From assembly GCA_040905475.1 (NCBI GenBank), contig JBBDRM010000136.1, positions 18,643 to 82,642 on the forward strand: 64,000 bases of DNA, read 5' to 3'. This DNA is from Actinomycetota bacterium (GTDB lineage Bacteria > Actinomycetota > AC-67). The notes beneath the pieces are model-generated. The model searched no databases. It worked only from the letters and a program-made list of their open reading frames with translations, and was not told where the DNA came from. The translations under genes and the position numbers were made by a program. Shown here in pieces: positions 41,778 to 51,828 of the stretch (the stretch's first letter is position 1; each line of letters opens with the position of its first letter).

Positions 41778-43241
41778 ATGGGGGCTGAGTCAGGGATCAA
41801 GGAGCTGGTCGAGCGCGCTCTCGATGCCGCCGCATCCGCCGGGGCGGGCTACGCAGACGCGCGCTTCCTGAACGAAGAGTGGGAAGCCATCGACGTTCGG
41901 GACGACCGTGTCCAAGGCGTCGACCGCGGCACTACCGCCGGGATCGGCATTCGCGTGCTGGTCGACGGCGCCTGGGGATTCGCCGGCAGCGCTCGCCTCG
42001 ATCCCTCGTCGATCGACCGGGCGGCCGCCCTGGCCGTCGAGATCGCCCGATCGTCGCAGGCGGTCAAGGGGCCGGCGGTCCGCCTCGCGGACGAGCCCCC
42101 CCAGAGGGCGTCGTGGACGACCGCGATCGAGGAGGATCCGTTCGCGGTCCCACTCGAGGACAAGATCGCGTTGCTGCTCGACGCGGCTGGCCGCATGAAG
42201 ATGGTTCCCGGCCTCGGGATCGCGGAGGCGTCCATCGACCTATGGCGCCGATCCTCCTTCCTGGCGACGAGCGAAGGCACACGCATCGATCAGACGCTGA
42301 CCCAGTCGGGAGCCGGGATCCGTGGGGGGGGGGGGGGCGAGCGCGAGGTTCAGCAGCGCTCGTATCCCAACTCCTTCCGAGGGCACTTCGCGTGCATGGG
42401 CTACGAGCACATCCGCGCGATGGACCTGACCGGCAACGCACAGCGCATCGCCGAGGAAGCCGTCGCGCTGCTGAAGGCGCCGGAGCTGCCGTCGATGGAG
42501 ACGACGCTCATCCTCGACGGTCCGCAGCTCGCGTTGCAGGTGCACGAGTCCATCGGTCATCCGATCGAGCTCGATCGGGTGCTCGGCATGGAAGCCGCGT
42601 ACGCCGGCACCTCGTTCCTCGCGCCGCCGGACCGGGGGAACCTCCGGTACGGCTCGCAGGTGATCGACATCACGGCCGATGCAACCACACCGGGAGCACT
42701 CGGCTCCTTCGGGTTCGACGACGAGGGCGTCGAGGCGCAGCGCTCCGAGGTGATCACCGAGGGCGTGTTCCGGCAGTTCCTGTCCTCGCGCGAAACCGCG
42801 CCGGAGATCGGCGAGGCGCGCTCGAACGGGACGATGCGTGCGTCCGGCTGGGACGTGATCCCGCTGATCCGCATGACGAACATCAATCTCGAGCCCGGCG
42901 ACTCCTCGCTGGAAAAGATGATCGGCGAAACGGACGACGGCGTATTCATGTCGACGAACCAATCGTGGTCGATCGACGACAAGCGCGTGAACTTCCAATT
43001 CGGGTGTGAGATCGCGTGGGAGATCCGCAAGGGGAAGCGGCGACGGATGTTCCGGAACCCGAACTACGCGGGCAAGACGGTGGACTTCTGGTCCTCATGC
43101 GACGCGGTGGCGGGGCGGGACGAGTGGGCAGTGTGGGGAACGCCAAACTGCGGCAAGGGGCAGCCCGGCCAAACGGCGCGCGTCGCACACGGCACCGCGC
43201 CGGCACGCTTCCGCAAAGTGAACGTCGGGGTTCGCGGGTGA
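41778..43241 (+). CDS. tldD: TldD-like metalloprotease subunit
   Basis: This 487-residue TldD/PmbA-family protein has the zinc-binding H-E-S-I-G-H near residue 258, so it is the catalytic subunit of a TldD-TldE pair that trims small peptides. The ATG at 41778 is preferred; the upstream extension is Arg-rich and unlike the family. Codons near 183-188 contain a run of 14 G (42324-42337) coding five glycines; a one-base slip there would end the protein early. It overlaps the partner gene by four bases (GTGA). Confidence 0.88.
   Translation: MGAESGIKELVERALDAAASAGAGYADARFLNEEWEAIDVRDDRVQGVDRGTTAGIGIRVLVDGAWGFAGSARLDPSSIDRAAALAVEIARSSQAVKGPAVRLADEPPQRASWTTAIEEDPFAVPLEDKIALLLDAAGRMKMVPGLGIAEASIDLWRRSSFLATSEGTRIDQTLTQSGAGIRGGGGGEREVQQRSYPNSFRGHFACMGYEHIRAMDLTGNAQRIAEEAVALLKAPELPSMETTLILDGPQLALQVHESIGHPIELDRVLGMEAAYAGTSFLAPPDRGNLRYGSQVIDITADATTPGALGSFGFDDEGVEAQRSEVITEGVFRQFLSSRETAPEIGEARSNGTMRASGWDVIPLIRMTNINLEPGDSSLEKMIGETDDGVFMSTNQSWSIDDKRVNFQFGCEIAWEIRKGKRRRMFRNPNYAGKTVDFWSSCDAVAGRDEWAVWGTPNCGKGQPGQTARVAHGTAPARFRKVNVGVRG
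42324..42337 (+). repeat. G14 homopolymer inside tldD
   Basis: Fourteen consecutive G lie in frame within tldD. Runs this long are unusual in coding DNA and are prone to slippage both in the cell and during sequencing. At 14 the frame is open. Confidence 0.9.
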
Positions 43242-44587
43242 TCCCTGGAGAGCTCGGACGTGAGCGGCTCGCCGAGGCAGCGGACGCCGCGCTCACCGTT
43301 GGAGCCGACGGGGTCGAGGTCATCGCGATCCACTCGATCGGCGGGCTGACCCGCTTCGCATCGTCGCGGATCCATCAGAACACCTGGCGCGAAGATATGG
43401 AGTTCCGCGTGGTCGCTGTGGTCGACGGGACGAAGATGGGCGTGGCATCCACGCACTCGCTCGAACCCGGGGCGGTTCGGCGAGCGGCGGAAGATGCCGT
43501 GGCGATCGCCCGGGTCACCCCGGGAGACCCAGACTTCCCCGGGCTGGCGCCGGCAGCCTCGTTCCCGGAGAAGAAGGGCTTCGACGAAGCGACGGCGACC
43601 GCGACGCCGGCCGACCGAGCCGAAGCGGTCCGCCACGCGCTGTCGGAGGTCCCCGGCACGATGGAGGGCGCCGGCTACGTCGAGACCGTCGCCGACGAAG
43701 TGCTGATCACGTCGACGACGGGGGTACGGGCTTTCGGCCGGACCACGCGCGCCGGCATCTCGGTGCTGGCGATGACCGACGATTCGAGCGGGTACGCCGA
43801 ACGGCTCGAGCGGCGTCTCTCCGATCTCGACCCGACATCGCTCGCGACGCGCGCGGTCGACAAGGCCGAACGCAGCCGCGACCCGAAGCCCATAGAGCCC
43901 GGCGCGTACACCGTGATCCTGGAACCGGCCGCGGTGTCGACCCTGATGCAGTTCCTCGGATACCTGGGCCTCGGCGCGAAGGCGTTCCTCGAGGAGCGCT
44001 CCTTCATGAGCGGGCGGATCGGGGACGCCCTGGCCGCCGAGCTGATCACGATCGTGGACGATCCGATCGCCGAGGACTCGCTCGGCTTGGCGTTCGATTT
44101 CGAAGGCGTGCCGGCGCAGCGCGTGGTCCTCATCGACCACGGCATGGCGAAGGGTGTGGTCTGGGACCGTGCCACGGCGAAGAAGGGCGGGGTCTCTTCG
44201 ACCGGACACGGGCTGCCGCCGCCGAACTCGTATGGACCCATCCCGCTCAATCTCCGGATGGAACCGGGGACGAGCACGGTCGAGGAGATGGTCGCCTCAA
44301 CCGAGCGCGGCCTGCTCGTGACCAGGTTCCACTACTCGAACGTGGTCAACGAGAAGGAGACGGTTCTGACGGGGATGACCCGCGACGCCACGTTCCTGAT
44401 CTCGGACGGTCGCATCGAGCACGGCGTGAAGAATCTGCGCTACACGCAGAACACCCTCGAGGCGCTGTCGAACGTCGAGGCGGTGGGCGATAAGACCGAG
44501 ATCTCGACCGAGCTCTTCTTCGGCGGTTCACGCGCGCCCGCGCTGAAGATCCGCGACTTCAAGTTCTCGTCGACGACGAGTCACTGA
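43238..44587 (+). CDS. pmbA: PmbA/TldE-like protease-associated subunit
   Basis: This 449-residue TldD/PmbA-family protein lacks the H-E-x-x-x-H zinc site, as expected of the non-catalytic TldE partner. Shared blocks include F-R-V-V-A-V-V-D-G, F-M-S-G-R-I-G-D near 262, T-G-H-G-L-P-P-P-N-S-Y-G near 328, and F-H-Y-S-N-V-V near 367. The GTG at 43238 overlaps the tldD stop, so the two are made together and should form the usual heterodimer. Confidence 0.88.
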   Translation: MIPGELGRERLAEAADAALTVGADGVEVIAIHSIGGLTRFASSRIHQNTWREDMEFRVVAVVDGTKMGVASTHSLEPGAVRRAAEDAVAIARVTPGDPDFPGLAPAASFPEKKGFDEATATATPADRAEAVRHALSEVPGTMEGAGYVETVADEVLITSTTGVRAFGRTTRAGISVLAMTDDSSGYAERLERRLSDLDPTSLATRAVDKAERSRDPKPIEPGAYTVILEPAAVSTLMQFLGYLGLGAKAFLEERSFMSGRIGDALAAELITIVDDPIAEDSLGLAFDFEGVPAQRVVLIDHGMAKGVVWDRATAKKGGVSSTGHGLPPPNSYGPIPLNLRMEPGTSTVEEMVASTERGLLVTRFHYSNVVNEKETVLTGMTRDATFLISDGRIEHGVKNLRYTQNTLEALSNVEAVGDKTEISTELFFGGSRAPALKIRDFKFSSTTSH

Positions 44588-44590
44588 ACG

Positions 44591-45463
44591 TCAGCTCAGC
44601 CGGACCGGATCCCCCACCCGGATCTCTCCGTCCTGCGCTACGGTCGCGTAGACGCCCGCGCACGGATAGTCCTTGCCGAGCGCTTGTGTGCGATTCGTGC
44701 GGGCGACGGTCCGAAGCACTTCGCGGTCCTCCGGCAGGTCGCCCTGCGGCAGCGTCGTCATCACGCAACGCGGGACCGGCATGAGGACCTTGACCCGGAC
44801 GTTCCCGATCTCGACGACGCGGTCCGCCCAGTCGTTCTCGATGAAGCCCTCGGCGCCGGGCACGTCGATCACCAGATTCGGCCTGAACCGTTCGGGCTCG
44901 AACCGGCTGGCCGGCGCAGCATCGGCGAGGCTCCGCAGCGACGCCGACGTGATGAAGTGGATGGCGGCCGCGTCAAAGAAGCCCTCGAGCGCGGCGAGCG
45001 AGGCGGGAACGTCGATGAGCTGTTCCCCGTCTTCTTCGCCGATCACGGGGCCGTACGGCTCGGCGCCGTTCTTCAGCTCGCCGTACCAGACCTCTTCGAT
45101 GTACTGCATCTCGTCGTGAGATGCCGCGAGCCGAACGGGACGGCCGAGCGTCGCCGTGAGCGCGTCCTCGATCGATGGGTCATCGCTCGAACGCACCGAG
45201 CCGTCGGGGAAGGTGATCTGGACCGGAGGGAGCGATCCGGCCGCCGACGGCGGGCCGGCGAACGATGCACTGAAGCTCAGGAGCGATCCCCACATCTTTG
45301 GCCGTTTGGCGCTCGCGAGCTTTCCCGTCTCACGGTCGACGATCGCGAGCGCTCTATCGCCGAGCAACCCCCGCTCGGTGACGTGTGAGCTTTCGACGTC
45401 TTCGCCGAGCATCGACTTCACCGGGTACCGGCGAAGCCGGGCGACCGAACCGATCGGGTCCAT
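44591..45463 (-). CDS. MOSC-domain protein (MOSC_N plus MOSC)
   Basis: This 290-residue protein begins with the N-terminal beta-barrel type A-R-L-R-R-Y-P-V-K-S-M-L-G-E and continues to a MOSC core with F-R-P-N-L-V-I-D near 197 and V-P-R-C-V-M-T-T near 236, where the Cys can bind molybdenum cofactor. Relatives (MOCOS C-terminus, mARC, YcbX, YiiM) reduce N-hydroxylated compounds or sulfurate Moco. The start at 45463 fits the family. It converges on pmbA with 3 bp between stops. Confidence 0.88.
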   Translation of the reverse strand: MDPIGSVARLRRYPVKSMLGEDVESSHVTERGLLGDRALAIVDRETGKLASAKRPKMWGSLLSFSASFAGPPSAAGSLPPVQITFPDGSVRSSDDPSIEDALTATLGRPVRLAASHDEMQYIEEVWYGELKNGAEPYGPVIGEEDGEQLIDVPASLAALEGFFDAAAIHFITSASLRSLADAAPASRFEPERFRPNLVIDVPGAEGFIENDWADRVVEIGNVRVKVLMPVPRCVMTTLPQGDLPEDREVLRTVARTNRTQALGKDYPCAGVYATVAQDGEIRVGDPVRLS

Positions 45464-45557
45464 GCCGGGACTGTAGGACGGTCGAGTGAACATCGCCACA
45501 GCCGGCCGCTGGGCGAGTGTGGTAGAAACCGGACAACCGAGCCGGGGAGGGATGAGC

Positions 45558-48500
45558 ATGGACTGCCCTTCCTGTAAACAGCCGAACCGCGACGGCGCGC
45601 GCTTCTGCGACGCGTGCGGCGCCGAGCTCGATGCGGTTCCGGCCGAAACCCCGCCCAAACCCGAGGCGTTCGCGGAAGGCCGATATGAGGTCGTGCGGTT
45701 CCTGGGCGAAGGCGCCCGAAAGCGCGTCTACCTGGCGTGCGACCTGCGGCTCGATCGCGAGGTCGCCGTCGCGCTCGTCAAGACCGAGGGCCTCGACGAG
45801 ATCGGCCTTCAACGGGTTCGGCGCGAAGCCAAGGCGATGGCTCGCCTCGGTGACCACCCGCACATCGTCACCGTCCACGACATCTCCGACGAGAACGGCC
45901 GGCCGCTCATCGTCAGTCAGTACATGGGGGGCGGATCGCTCGCGGAGCTGATCGATCGCACCGAAGCACGGCGCCTTCCGATCGAGGAGGCGATCCGGAT
46001 CGGCACCGAGGTCGCCCGCGCACTGGAACACGCGCACGCCAGCAGCGTGGTCCACCGCGATCTCAAACCCGGCAACGTATGGCTCACCGAATCCGGCACG
46101 GCGATGCTCGGCGATTTCGGGCTCGCCGTCGCGCTCGACCGGTCGCGACTGAGTAGTGAAGGCATGATGGTCGGCACGGTCGCCTACATGCCGCCCGAGC
46201 AGGCGACCGGCCGCGACCCCGACGTGCGCGCCGACCTGTACGCGCTCGGCTGCGTGCTGTACGAGATGCTGTGCGGGCGCCCGCCCTTCCTCGGCGACGA
46301 CGCCATCGCGGTCATCTCACAACACATCAACACCCCGCCGGTCGCGCCCACCTGGCACCGGTCGCAGTTGCCTCCCGGCCTCGAGCAGCTCGTGCTGGAT
46401 CTGCTGGCCAAGCCTCCGGAGGACCGGCCGAAGTCGGCGACGGTGGTACGCGAACGGCTCGAAGCCGTATCGGCTCAGAGCCTCACCACGAACGAGCCCG
46501 CCGCCGCCCTCCCCCAGACCGCACGCGCCACGTCCGGAACCGCGACCCCGGCCTGGCTCCGGTTCGTCGGGCGCGAGCGCGAGCTCGCATCGCTGCGTGA
46601 CGCGGTTGAGGGCTCGATGGGCGGGCGGGGGTCGATGCTGATGATCGTCGGCGAGCCTGGGATCGGGAAGACACGCCTCGCTGAGGAAGCCGGCGTGTAC
46701 GCCCGTTTGCGCGGCGCCCAAGTGCTGATCGGCCGGTGCTACGAGAGCGAGGCATCGCTTCCGTTCATCCCGTTCGTGCAGGCGATCCGCTCGTACATCT
46801 CCGAGGTAACACCCGAAGCGCTTCGCGAAGAACTTGGAGACGGCGCAGCCGACGTCGCCAAGCTCGTGTCCGAGATCCGTCAGCGCATCCCCGACTTGCC
46901 CGAGGCGCCGCAGGTCGAACCCGAGCAGGAGCGGTTCCGGTTGTTCGAAAGCGTGACGTCTTTCCTCGTAGCTGCGTCGAGAACGACGCCGCTGGTGCTC
47001 CTTCTGGACGACTTGCACTGGGCGGACAAGCCGTCGCTGCTTCTCCTTCAGCACCTCGCCCGCAAGGTCCCGGCAAGCAGGCTTATCATCCTCGGGACCT
47101 ATCGCGACATCGAGCTCGACCGGCGACATCCATTATCGGAGATGCTCGCTTCGCTCCGTCGAGAGCACTCGTTCGAACGTGTCCTTCTGCGAGGGCTGTC
47201 TGTCGAGGAGGTGGCGGCGATGCTCGAGGCCGGCGCCCAGCATGATCTCGGCCCGCGTGGTGCCCCCCTGGCACAAGCGATCCATCGAGAGTCCGAGGGC
47301 AACCCGTTCTTCATCGAGGAGATCATCCGTCACCTGGTCGAGACCGGCGGCATCTACCGGCGCGGCGATCAATGGGCGATCGGCGCGGACCGAATCGAGG
47401 ATCTCGGCATCCCGGAAGGGATCAAGGAGGTCATCGGACGGCGGCTGTCTCGGCTGTCCGAGGCCTGTAACGTCGCGCTATCGCACGGCGCCGTCCTCGG
47501 GCGCGAGTTCGATTTCTCGGTCGTCGGCCTCATGAGCGGGCTCGACGACGACGCGCTGCTCGGAGCGGTCGAGGAAGCGCTCGAGCATCAGCTGATCGTC
47601 GACGCGCCGGGACGCTCGGGACCGGCGTACATGTTCACACACGCGTTGGTGCGCCAGACGCTTTACGACGAACTTTCGCTCCCGCGCAAGCAACGGTTGC
47701 ATCTCAAGGCGGCACAAGCGATGGAGGAGGTCCACGCCCGCAACGTCGACCCGTACGTCTCGCCGCTCGCCGTGCACTACCGGCTCGCCGGCGCGGCGGC
47801 CGACGCGCAGAAAGCGATCGAGTACTCGCTCCGCGCCGCAGCGGCGGCTGCGACGATCTTCGGGTGGGAGGAGACTGCGACCCACATGCAGGCCGCGCTC
47901 GAGCTCATGGAAGAGCAGGGCGCCACGCCGGAAGTGCGGGCTCGTCTGCTCGAGCGGCTTGGGACGGTGATGTACGCGGTCGGGCTCGATCTGAGCCTCG
48001 GCGTTCGCTATCTCGAGCGCGCGCTCGAGTTGTATCAGCAGCTCGGCGATGGCGACCGCACCGCACGAATACACATCCGGCTCGGGTTCCTGCGTGCGAC
48101 CTTCCCGGAGACCATGGACGTTCCCCTCGCACACGAGCATCTCAACGCCGCCCGTACCGCGCTGGACGAGACGATCCCGACGCAGGCGCTCGGGTATCTC
48201 TACATGGGGTACGCGTCCGCGGCATTGTGGGACGGCCAGCCGCGCCGAGGGTTCGACATGGCGTCGCGCGCGCTGGAGGTCGGGACCGCGCTGGGCAACG
48301 AGGTCATGGAGTCCATGGCCGAGACGGTGGTCGGGTGGTTCCGCGCCGTTCTCGGTGAACTCACCGAAGGCGCCCGGATGATCGAGGACGCATGGCAGAA
48401 GGCGGACCGTCTCGATCATTTCTTCGCGTCGTTCCTAGCGAGCTGGTGCCTCGCCGGCGTGTACGGGATCGGATGTTGGGATCCCGTTCGCATGGCCGGG

Positions 48501-49865
48501 GCCGCGGAACGCGAGCTCGCCAAGCCGCGGATCGAGCAGGCACCGAACCAGCGCCAAGCTCTTGAGCAGATGGTGGCCGGATCGCTGATCATGCGCGGAC
48601 GGCTCGCGGAAGCGCGCGCTGCCACCGACGTGTATCTCGATTGGACGTTCGTGGAGCCATGGTTGCTCATGTACGAAGGCGACTGGGAGGCCGCCGACGC
48701 CGTGCTGCGGCGGTCCGTCGACATGGGGATGACGCGCAGGGAGAACATCACGCCTACAGGCGCGCGCGGATTCCGGGGGCTCATCGCACGGTACCGCGGC
48801 GATTACGATGCCGCCAGAGATCTGCTCACCCCCGATCTCGAGCTGGCAATCGACCGCGACTGGGTGTGGCCCGAGGTCAGCAACCGAATGATCCTGGCCG
48901 AGGTCGAGGTGGACGCGGGGCGTCCGGATGAAGCCGAACGGCACATCAACCGATGCAGGGAGCTGTTCGCGCGCGACAGCCATGGCGGAAAGGAAGGGAT
49001 CGTCGCTCGTGTCGAAGGCAAGCTTGCTGCCGCCCGGGGCCGATACGAGGACGCGGCTGGACACTTCCTGCGTTCCGTCGAGATCCTCGAGCGGGTAGAC
49101 CAGGTCTTCGAGCAGGCGGCGACGTTCCATTCGTGGGGCGGTGCCCTACGAGACCTCGGCGATCACGGCGCCGCGATCGAGAAGCTGTCCCAGGCACTCG
49201 ACCTCTACCGGAGAGGCGGCGCCGGCGCTGTGTTCATCGAGCGGGTGCTCGTCGACAAGATGGCCGCCCAGGGCATCGATCCGTCTACCGTCGAAACATC
49301 GATCGACGCCGTGGCGTCGATCGTAGGCATGGAACGGCCCGACCTGCAGCAGCACGCCTCGCCCGACGGCACCGTGGCGATCGTCTTCTCCGACATCGAG
49401 GGCTCGACGCAGATGGCCGAGCGGTTGGGCGATGAGCGATGGATCGCCGTTGTGCGCCGTCACAACGAGATCGTGCGCGAACGGCTTGCCGTGCACCGCG
49501 GTACCGAGGTCAAAGCGCTCGGTGACGGGTTCATGCTTGCGTTCCCCACGCCGTCGGACGCCATCGCATGCGCGGTCGACATCCAGCGAGCGTTCGCCGT
49601 GCACAATGCCTCTCACCCAGACGAGCCGATCCGCGTACGAGTCGGCGTCCATACCGGGCAAGCGATCAGAGAAGGCGAAGACTTCTACGGCAAGACCGTC
49701 ATCGTCGCCGCGCGGATCGCCGCAGAAGCGCGTGGTGGAGAGATCCTCGTCTCGTCGGCTGCGCGCGAGCGCGCCGGCAAAGTGACGACGGACGAGACCC
49801 GCGACACCGAGCTCAAGGGCCTCTCCGGACGCCACGATCTTTTCCGTGTCGCATGGTCGGCGTGA
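45558..49865 (+). CDS. Giant zinc ribbon-Ser/Thr kinase-AAA ATPase-TPR-class III cyclase protein
   Basis: This is a 1,435-residue signalling protein. Zinc ribbon 1-22 (C-P-S-C ... C-D-A-C-G). Ser/Thr kinase about 43-300 with Lys75, H-R-D-L-K-P-G-N (D168, N173) and D-F-G 186-188, all intact. AAA/STAND ATPase with Walker A G-E-P-G-I-G-K-T 365-372. TPR-like helices about 750-1230. C-terminal cyclase about 1265-1435 with metal aspartates D1279 and D1323, Lys in V-K-A-L-G-D and Asp in D-F-Y-G, which fit an ATP substrate; the usual Asn of V-N-x-A-A-R is Ile. The ATG at 45558 has GGAGG 7 bases before it. No membrane helix is visible. It is followed 15 bp later by a methyltransferase/cNMP-binding gene. 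Confidence 0.9.
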   Translation: MDCPSCKQPNRDGARFCDACGAELDAVPAETPPKPEAFAEGRYEVVRFLGEGARKRVYLACDLRLDREVAVALVKTEGLDEIGLQRVRREAKAMARLGDHPHIVTVHDISDENGRPLIVSQYMGGGSLAELIDRTEARRLPIEEAIRIGTEVARALEHAHASSVVHRDLKPGNVWLTESGTAMLGDFGLAVALDRSRLSSEGMMVGTVAYMPPEQATGRDPDVRADLYALGCVLYEMLCGRPPFLGDDAIAVISQHINTPPVAPTWHRSQLPPGLEQLVLDLLAKPPEDRPKSATVVRERLEAVSAQSLTTNEPAAALPQTARATSGTATPAWLRFVGRERELASLRDAVEGSMGGRGSMLMIVGEPGIGKTRLAEEAGVYARLRGAQVLIGRCYESEASLPFIPFVQAIRSYISEVTPEALREELGDGAADVAKLVSEIRQRIPDLPEAPQVEPEQERFRLFESVTSFLVAASRTTPLVLLLDDLHWADKPSLLLLQHLARKVPASRLIILGTYRDIELDRRHPLSEMLASLRREHSFERVLLRGLSVEEVAAMLEAGAQHDLGPRGAPLAQAIHRESEGNPFFIEEIIRHLVETGGIYRRGDQWAIGADRIEDLGIPEGIKEVIGRRLSRLSEACNVALSHGAVLGREFDFSVVGLMSGLDDDALLGAVEEALEHQLIVDAPGRSGPAYMFTHALVRQTLYDELSLPRKQRLHLKAAQAMEEVHARNVDPYVSPLAVHYRLAGAAADAQKAIEYSLRAAAAAATIFGWEETATHMQAALELMEEQGATPEVRARLLERLGTVMYAVGLDLSLGVRYLERALELYQQLGDGDRTARIHIRLGFLRATFPETMDVPLAHEHLNAARTALDETIPTQALGYLYMGYASAALWDGQPRRGFDMASRALEVGTALGNEVMESMAETVVGWFRAVLGELTEGARMIEDAWQKADRLDHFFASFLASWCLAGVYGIGCWDPVRMAGAAERELAKPRIEQAPNQRQALEQMVAGSLIMRGRLAEARAATDVYLDWTFVEPWLLMYEGDWEAADAVLRRSVDMGMTRRENITPTGARGFRGLIARYRGDYDAARDLLTPDLELAIDRDWVWPEVSNRMILAEVEVDAGRPDEAERHINRCRELFARDSHGGKEGIVARVEGKLAAARGRYEDAAGHFLRSVEILERVDQVFEQAATFHSWGGALRDLGDHGAAIEKLSQALDLYRRGGAGAVFIERVLVDKMAAQGIDPSTVETSIDAVASIVGMERPDLQQHASPDGTVAIVFSDIEGSTQMAERLGDERWIAVVRRHNEIVRERLAVHRGTEVKALGDGFMLAFPTPSDAIACAVDIQRAFAVHNASHPDEPIRVRVGVHTGQAIREGEDFYGKTVIVAARIAAEARGGEILVSSAARERAGKVTTDETRDTELKGLSGRHDLFRVAWSA

Positions 49866-49880
49866 GATAGTAGGAACGAC

Positions 49881-50810
49881 ATGGGCGTCTACGTCTTCGA
49901 CGATTCCTGGCAGCTCTTCCGCGAGCGGCTGGCCGGCCTTGAGGCGCTCTACGACCCGCAGACGATCCGTCACCTCGAGGACATCGGGATCACCGAAGGC
50001 TGGCGTTGTCTCGAGGTCGGCGGCGGGGGTGGCTCCATCGCCGCTTGGATGAGCGAGCGGGTCGGCTCCCGGGGCAACGTGCTGGCCACCGACGTCAACA
50101 CGCGTTTCCTCGACGCACTGTCGGAACCCAATCTCGAGGTTCGGAAGCACGACATCGCCTCGGACGAGCTTCCCGTGGAGGCGTTCGACCTCGTTCACGC
50201 CCGACAGGTCTTCTCGCTCATCGCGGATCCGGACCAGGCGCTCAAGCAGATCGTCGGAGCGCTGCGGCCCGGCGGCTGGCTCCTGGTGGAGGACTTGGAC
50301 TGGGGTACCGTCTCCAAGTCGGGCGCGCCGTTCCGCTACCCGGCCAAGCACCCTCGCCGGGGCGCCAAGGTTATCCGCGGCTTCTTGTCCCATATGGAAC
50401 AGCTGGGCTACGACCCGCACTACGGCGGACAGATCCCCGGGCAGCTCATGGCGCATGGGTTCATCGACATCGGTGCCGAGATGTGGAGCGGCCTGATCTG
50501 GGGCGGCTCACGCGCGACGATGGAGCCGGCGTCGATCATGCACCGGCTGCGCGAACCGCTCATCGCCGGCGGAGTGTCCGCGAAAGATCTCGACGGCGAG
50601 CTGCAACTGATCGGCGATCCGGCCGTGGCTCAGTTCCCGGTGCCGATGGTGTCCGCGTGGGGGCGCCGGCCCGAGGCCGAGGTCCACACCACCGAAGGGA
50701 ACCCGCGCATGCCGCCGCGCACCGAGAGCGCGCTCGACTGGCTCCGCTTCCCCCCGCTCTTGGAGGGCTGTGGCCAGGCAGACCTCTCCCGCGTGGCCGC
50801 GCTGGCGCCC
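49881..50810 (+). CDS. SAM methyltransferase, N-terminal part of a methyltransferase-cNMP-binding fusion
   Basis: The first 270 residues are a class I methyltransferase with C-L-E-V-G-G-G-G-G-S near 38, T-D-V-N near 72, F-D-L-V-H-A-R-Q-V-F near 108, and G-G-W-L-L-V-E-D-L near 132. The frame continues into the first 25 residues of a cyclic-nucleotide-binding domain (L-L-E-G-C-G-Q-A-D-L-S-R-V-A). It is then thrown off by one extra C in CCC at 50808-50810 and runs as Arg-rich nonsense, if unrepaired, to 51476. Removing that base gives a continuous protein of about 411 residues. It lies directly behind the kinase-cyclase gene. Confidence 0.8.
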
Positions 50811-51117
50811 GGTGGACGCGCTTGCCGGCGAAGTCCTGACGGCCGAGGGCGAGCCGGGAGACACCTTCTATCTGATCGCCACCGGCTCCGCGACGGTGAC
50901 CAGAGCCGGCGTCCGGCTGGCGTCGCTCGGCCCGGGGTCGTACTTCGGGGAGATCGCCATCCTCGAGCGGGGACCCCGAACCGCAACGGTCACCGCCGAC
51001 ACGCCGATGCGCATGTTCGAGCTCGAAGCGGCGGATCTGGCGGCGCTCCTGCGCGACATCCCGACGGTGCGCACGAGGATCGAAGCGATCCTCGCCGAGC
51101 GCAAAGTGCGCGACTAG
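50770..51117 (+). CDS. Cyclic nucleotide-binding domain, C-terminal part of the broken fusion
   Basis: From about 50811 this frame encodes a cNMP-binding beta-roll: G-E-V-L-T-A-E-G-E-P-G-D, then the phosphate-binding cassette F-G-E-I-A-I-L-E-R-G-P-R-T-A-T-V. The Arg is present and is followed by Thr, which in eukaryotic kinases favours cGMP. The N-terminal strand of the domain is encoded in the preceding gene's frame, so the two are one protein split by a single-base indel. A GTG at 50770 with GGAGGG just upstream could start a short separate product, but its first 13 residues are not domain-like. Confidence 0.7.
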   Translation: MARQTSPAWPRWRPVDALAGEVLTAEGEPGDTFYLIATGSATVTRAGVRLASLGPGSYFGEIAILERGPRTATVTADTPMRMFELEAADLAALLRDIPTVRTRIEAILAERKVRD

Positions 51118-51121
51118 GCGC

Positions 51122-51790
51122 TCAGAAGCGTTCGAGGACCGCCGGGACCTCGTCCAGCGCACGCACGGCGGCGTCCGGGACCGCGAGCTGCTCGGCGGTC
51201 GGGTCGTCGGGAGCCTCGTTGCGAAGAACCCAGACCGTTCGCATCCCGAGCGCCTTCGCCGGCGCGATGTCGCGGTCGAGCCGGTCCCCCACCATCGCGA
51301 CCCGATCGGCGCTCGTCCCCGCGTCGCGCAGCAAGCTCCGGAAAAGGGCGGCGTCGGGCTTCTCCGCGCCGACCTCGGCCGAGATCGCCCACGCGCCGAC
51401 CAGGTCCGCGAAGCCGGCCTCTTCGGCCCGGCCGCGAACCCACGAGAAGTGGTTGGTGATGCACCCGATCCGATAACGGCCGGCGAGCACGCGCAATGCC
51501 TCGAGGGCCTCCGGGTAGAGCTCGTCCGCGTGGTGACCGCGGTCGGCCCAGCTCGCGTCGGCGTCGGCGCGGATCGCGGCATGCCGGGCAGGGTCGGGAA
51601 CGAACGCGTCGAGCAAGGCCGGCGTGAACGGCTCGGCCTGAGCTGTGCGTAACGTCCGGAGCTGCTCGTCGTACGCGGCGCGCGTCGTCGCCGGTTCCAC
51701 CCGGGCGATCGCCTCGAACAGGCCGGTGAAGTAGGAGTCGTCGCTGAAGATGATCCCGCCCACGTCGAGGAAGACCCAGTCGATCGTCAT
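51122..51790 (-). CDS. HAD-superfamily hydrolase
   Basis: This 222-residue HAD-IA protein has the nucleophile region F-L-D-V-G-G-I-I near 7, C-I-T-N-H-F-S near 112, the Lys in A-E-K-P-D-A-A-L-F near 145, and V-G-D-R-L-D-R-D near 167. All HAD motifs are recognisable. The start could be the ATG at 51790 or the one at 51802; neither has a good ribosome site. It diverges from the Nudix gene. The substrate is unknown. Confidence 0.85.
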   Translation of the reverse strand: MTIDWVFLDVGGIIFSDDSYFTGLFEAIARVEPATTRAAYDEQLRTLRTAQAEPFTPALLDAFVPDPARHAAIRADADASWADRGHHADELYPEALEALRVLAGRYRIGCITNHFSWVRGRAEEAGFADLVGAWAISAEVGAEKPDAALFRSLLRDAGTSADRVAMVGDRLDRDIAPAKALGMRTVWVLRNEAPDDPTAEQLAVPDAAVRALDEVPAVLERF

Positions 51791-51828
51791 TCGGATGACC
51801 ATGGTACGGGCGGTGATACGCTCGCGCC

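Noticed and set aside
50560-51582. 340-codon minus-strand frame over the cNMP-binding region
   Set aside because: It is Arg/Ser/Pro-rich shadow sequence antisense to the binding domain and out of frame with the HAD gene.
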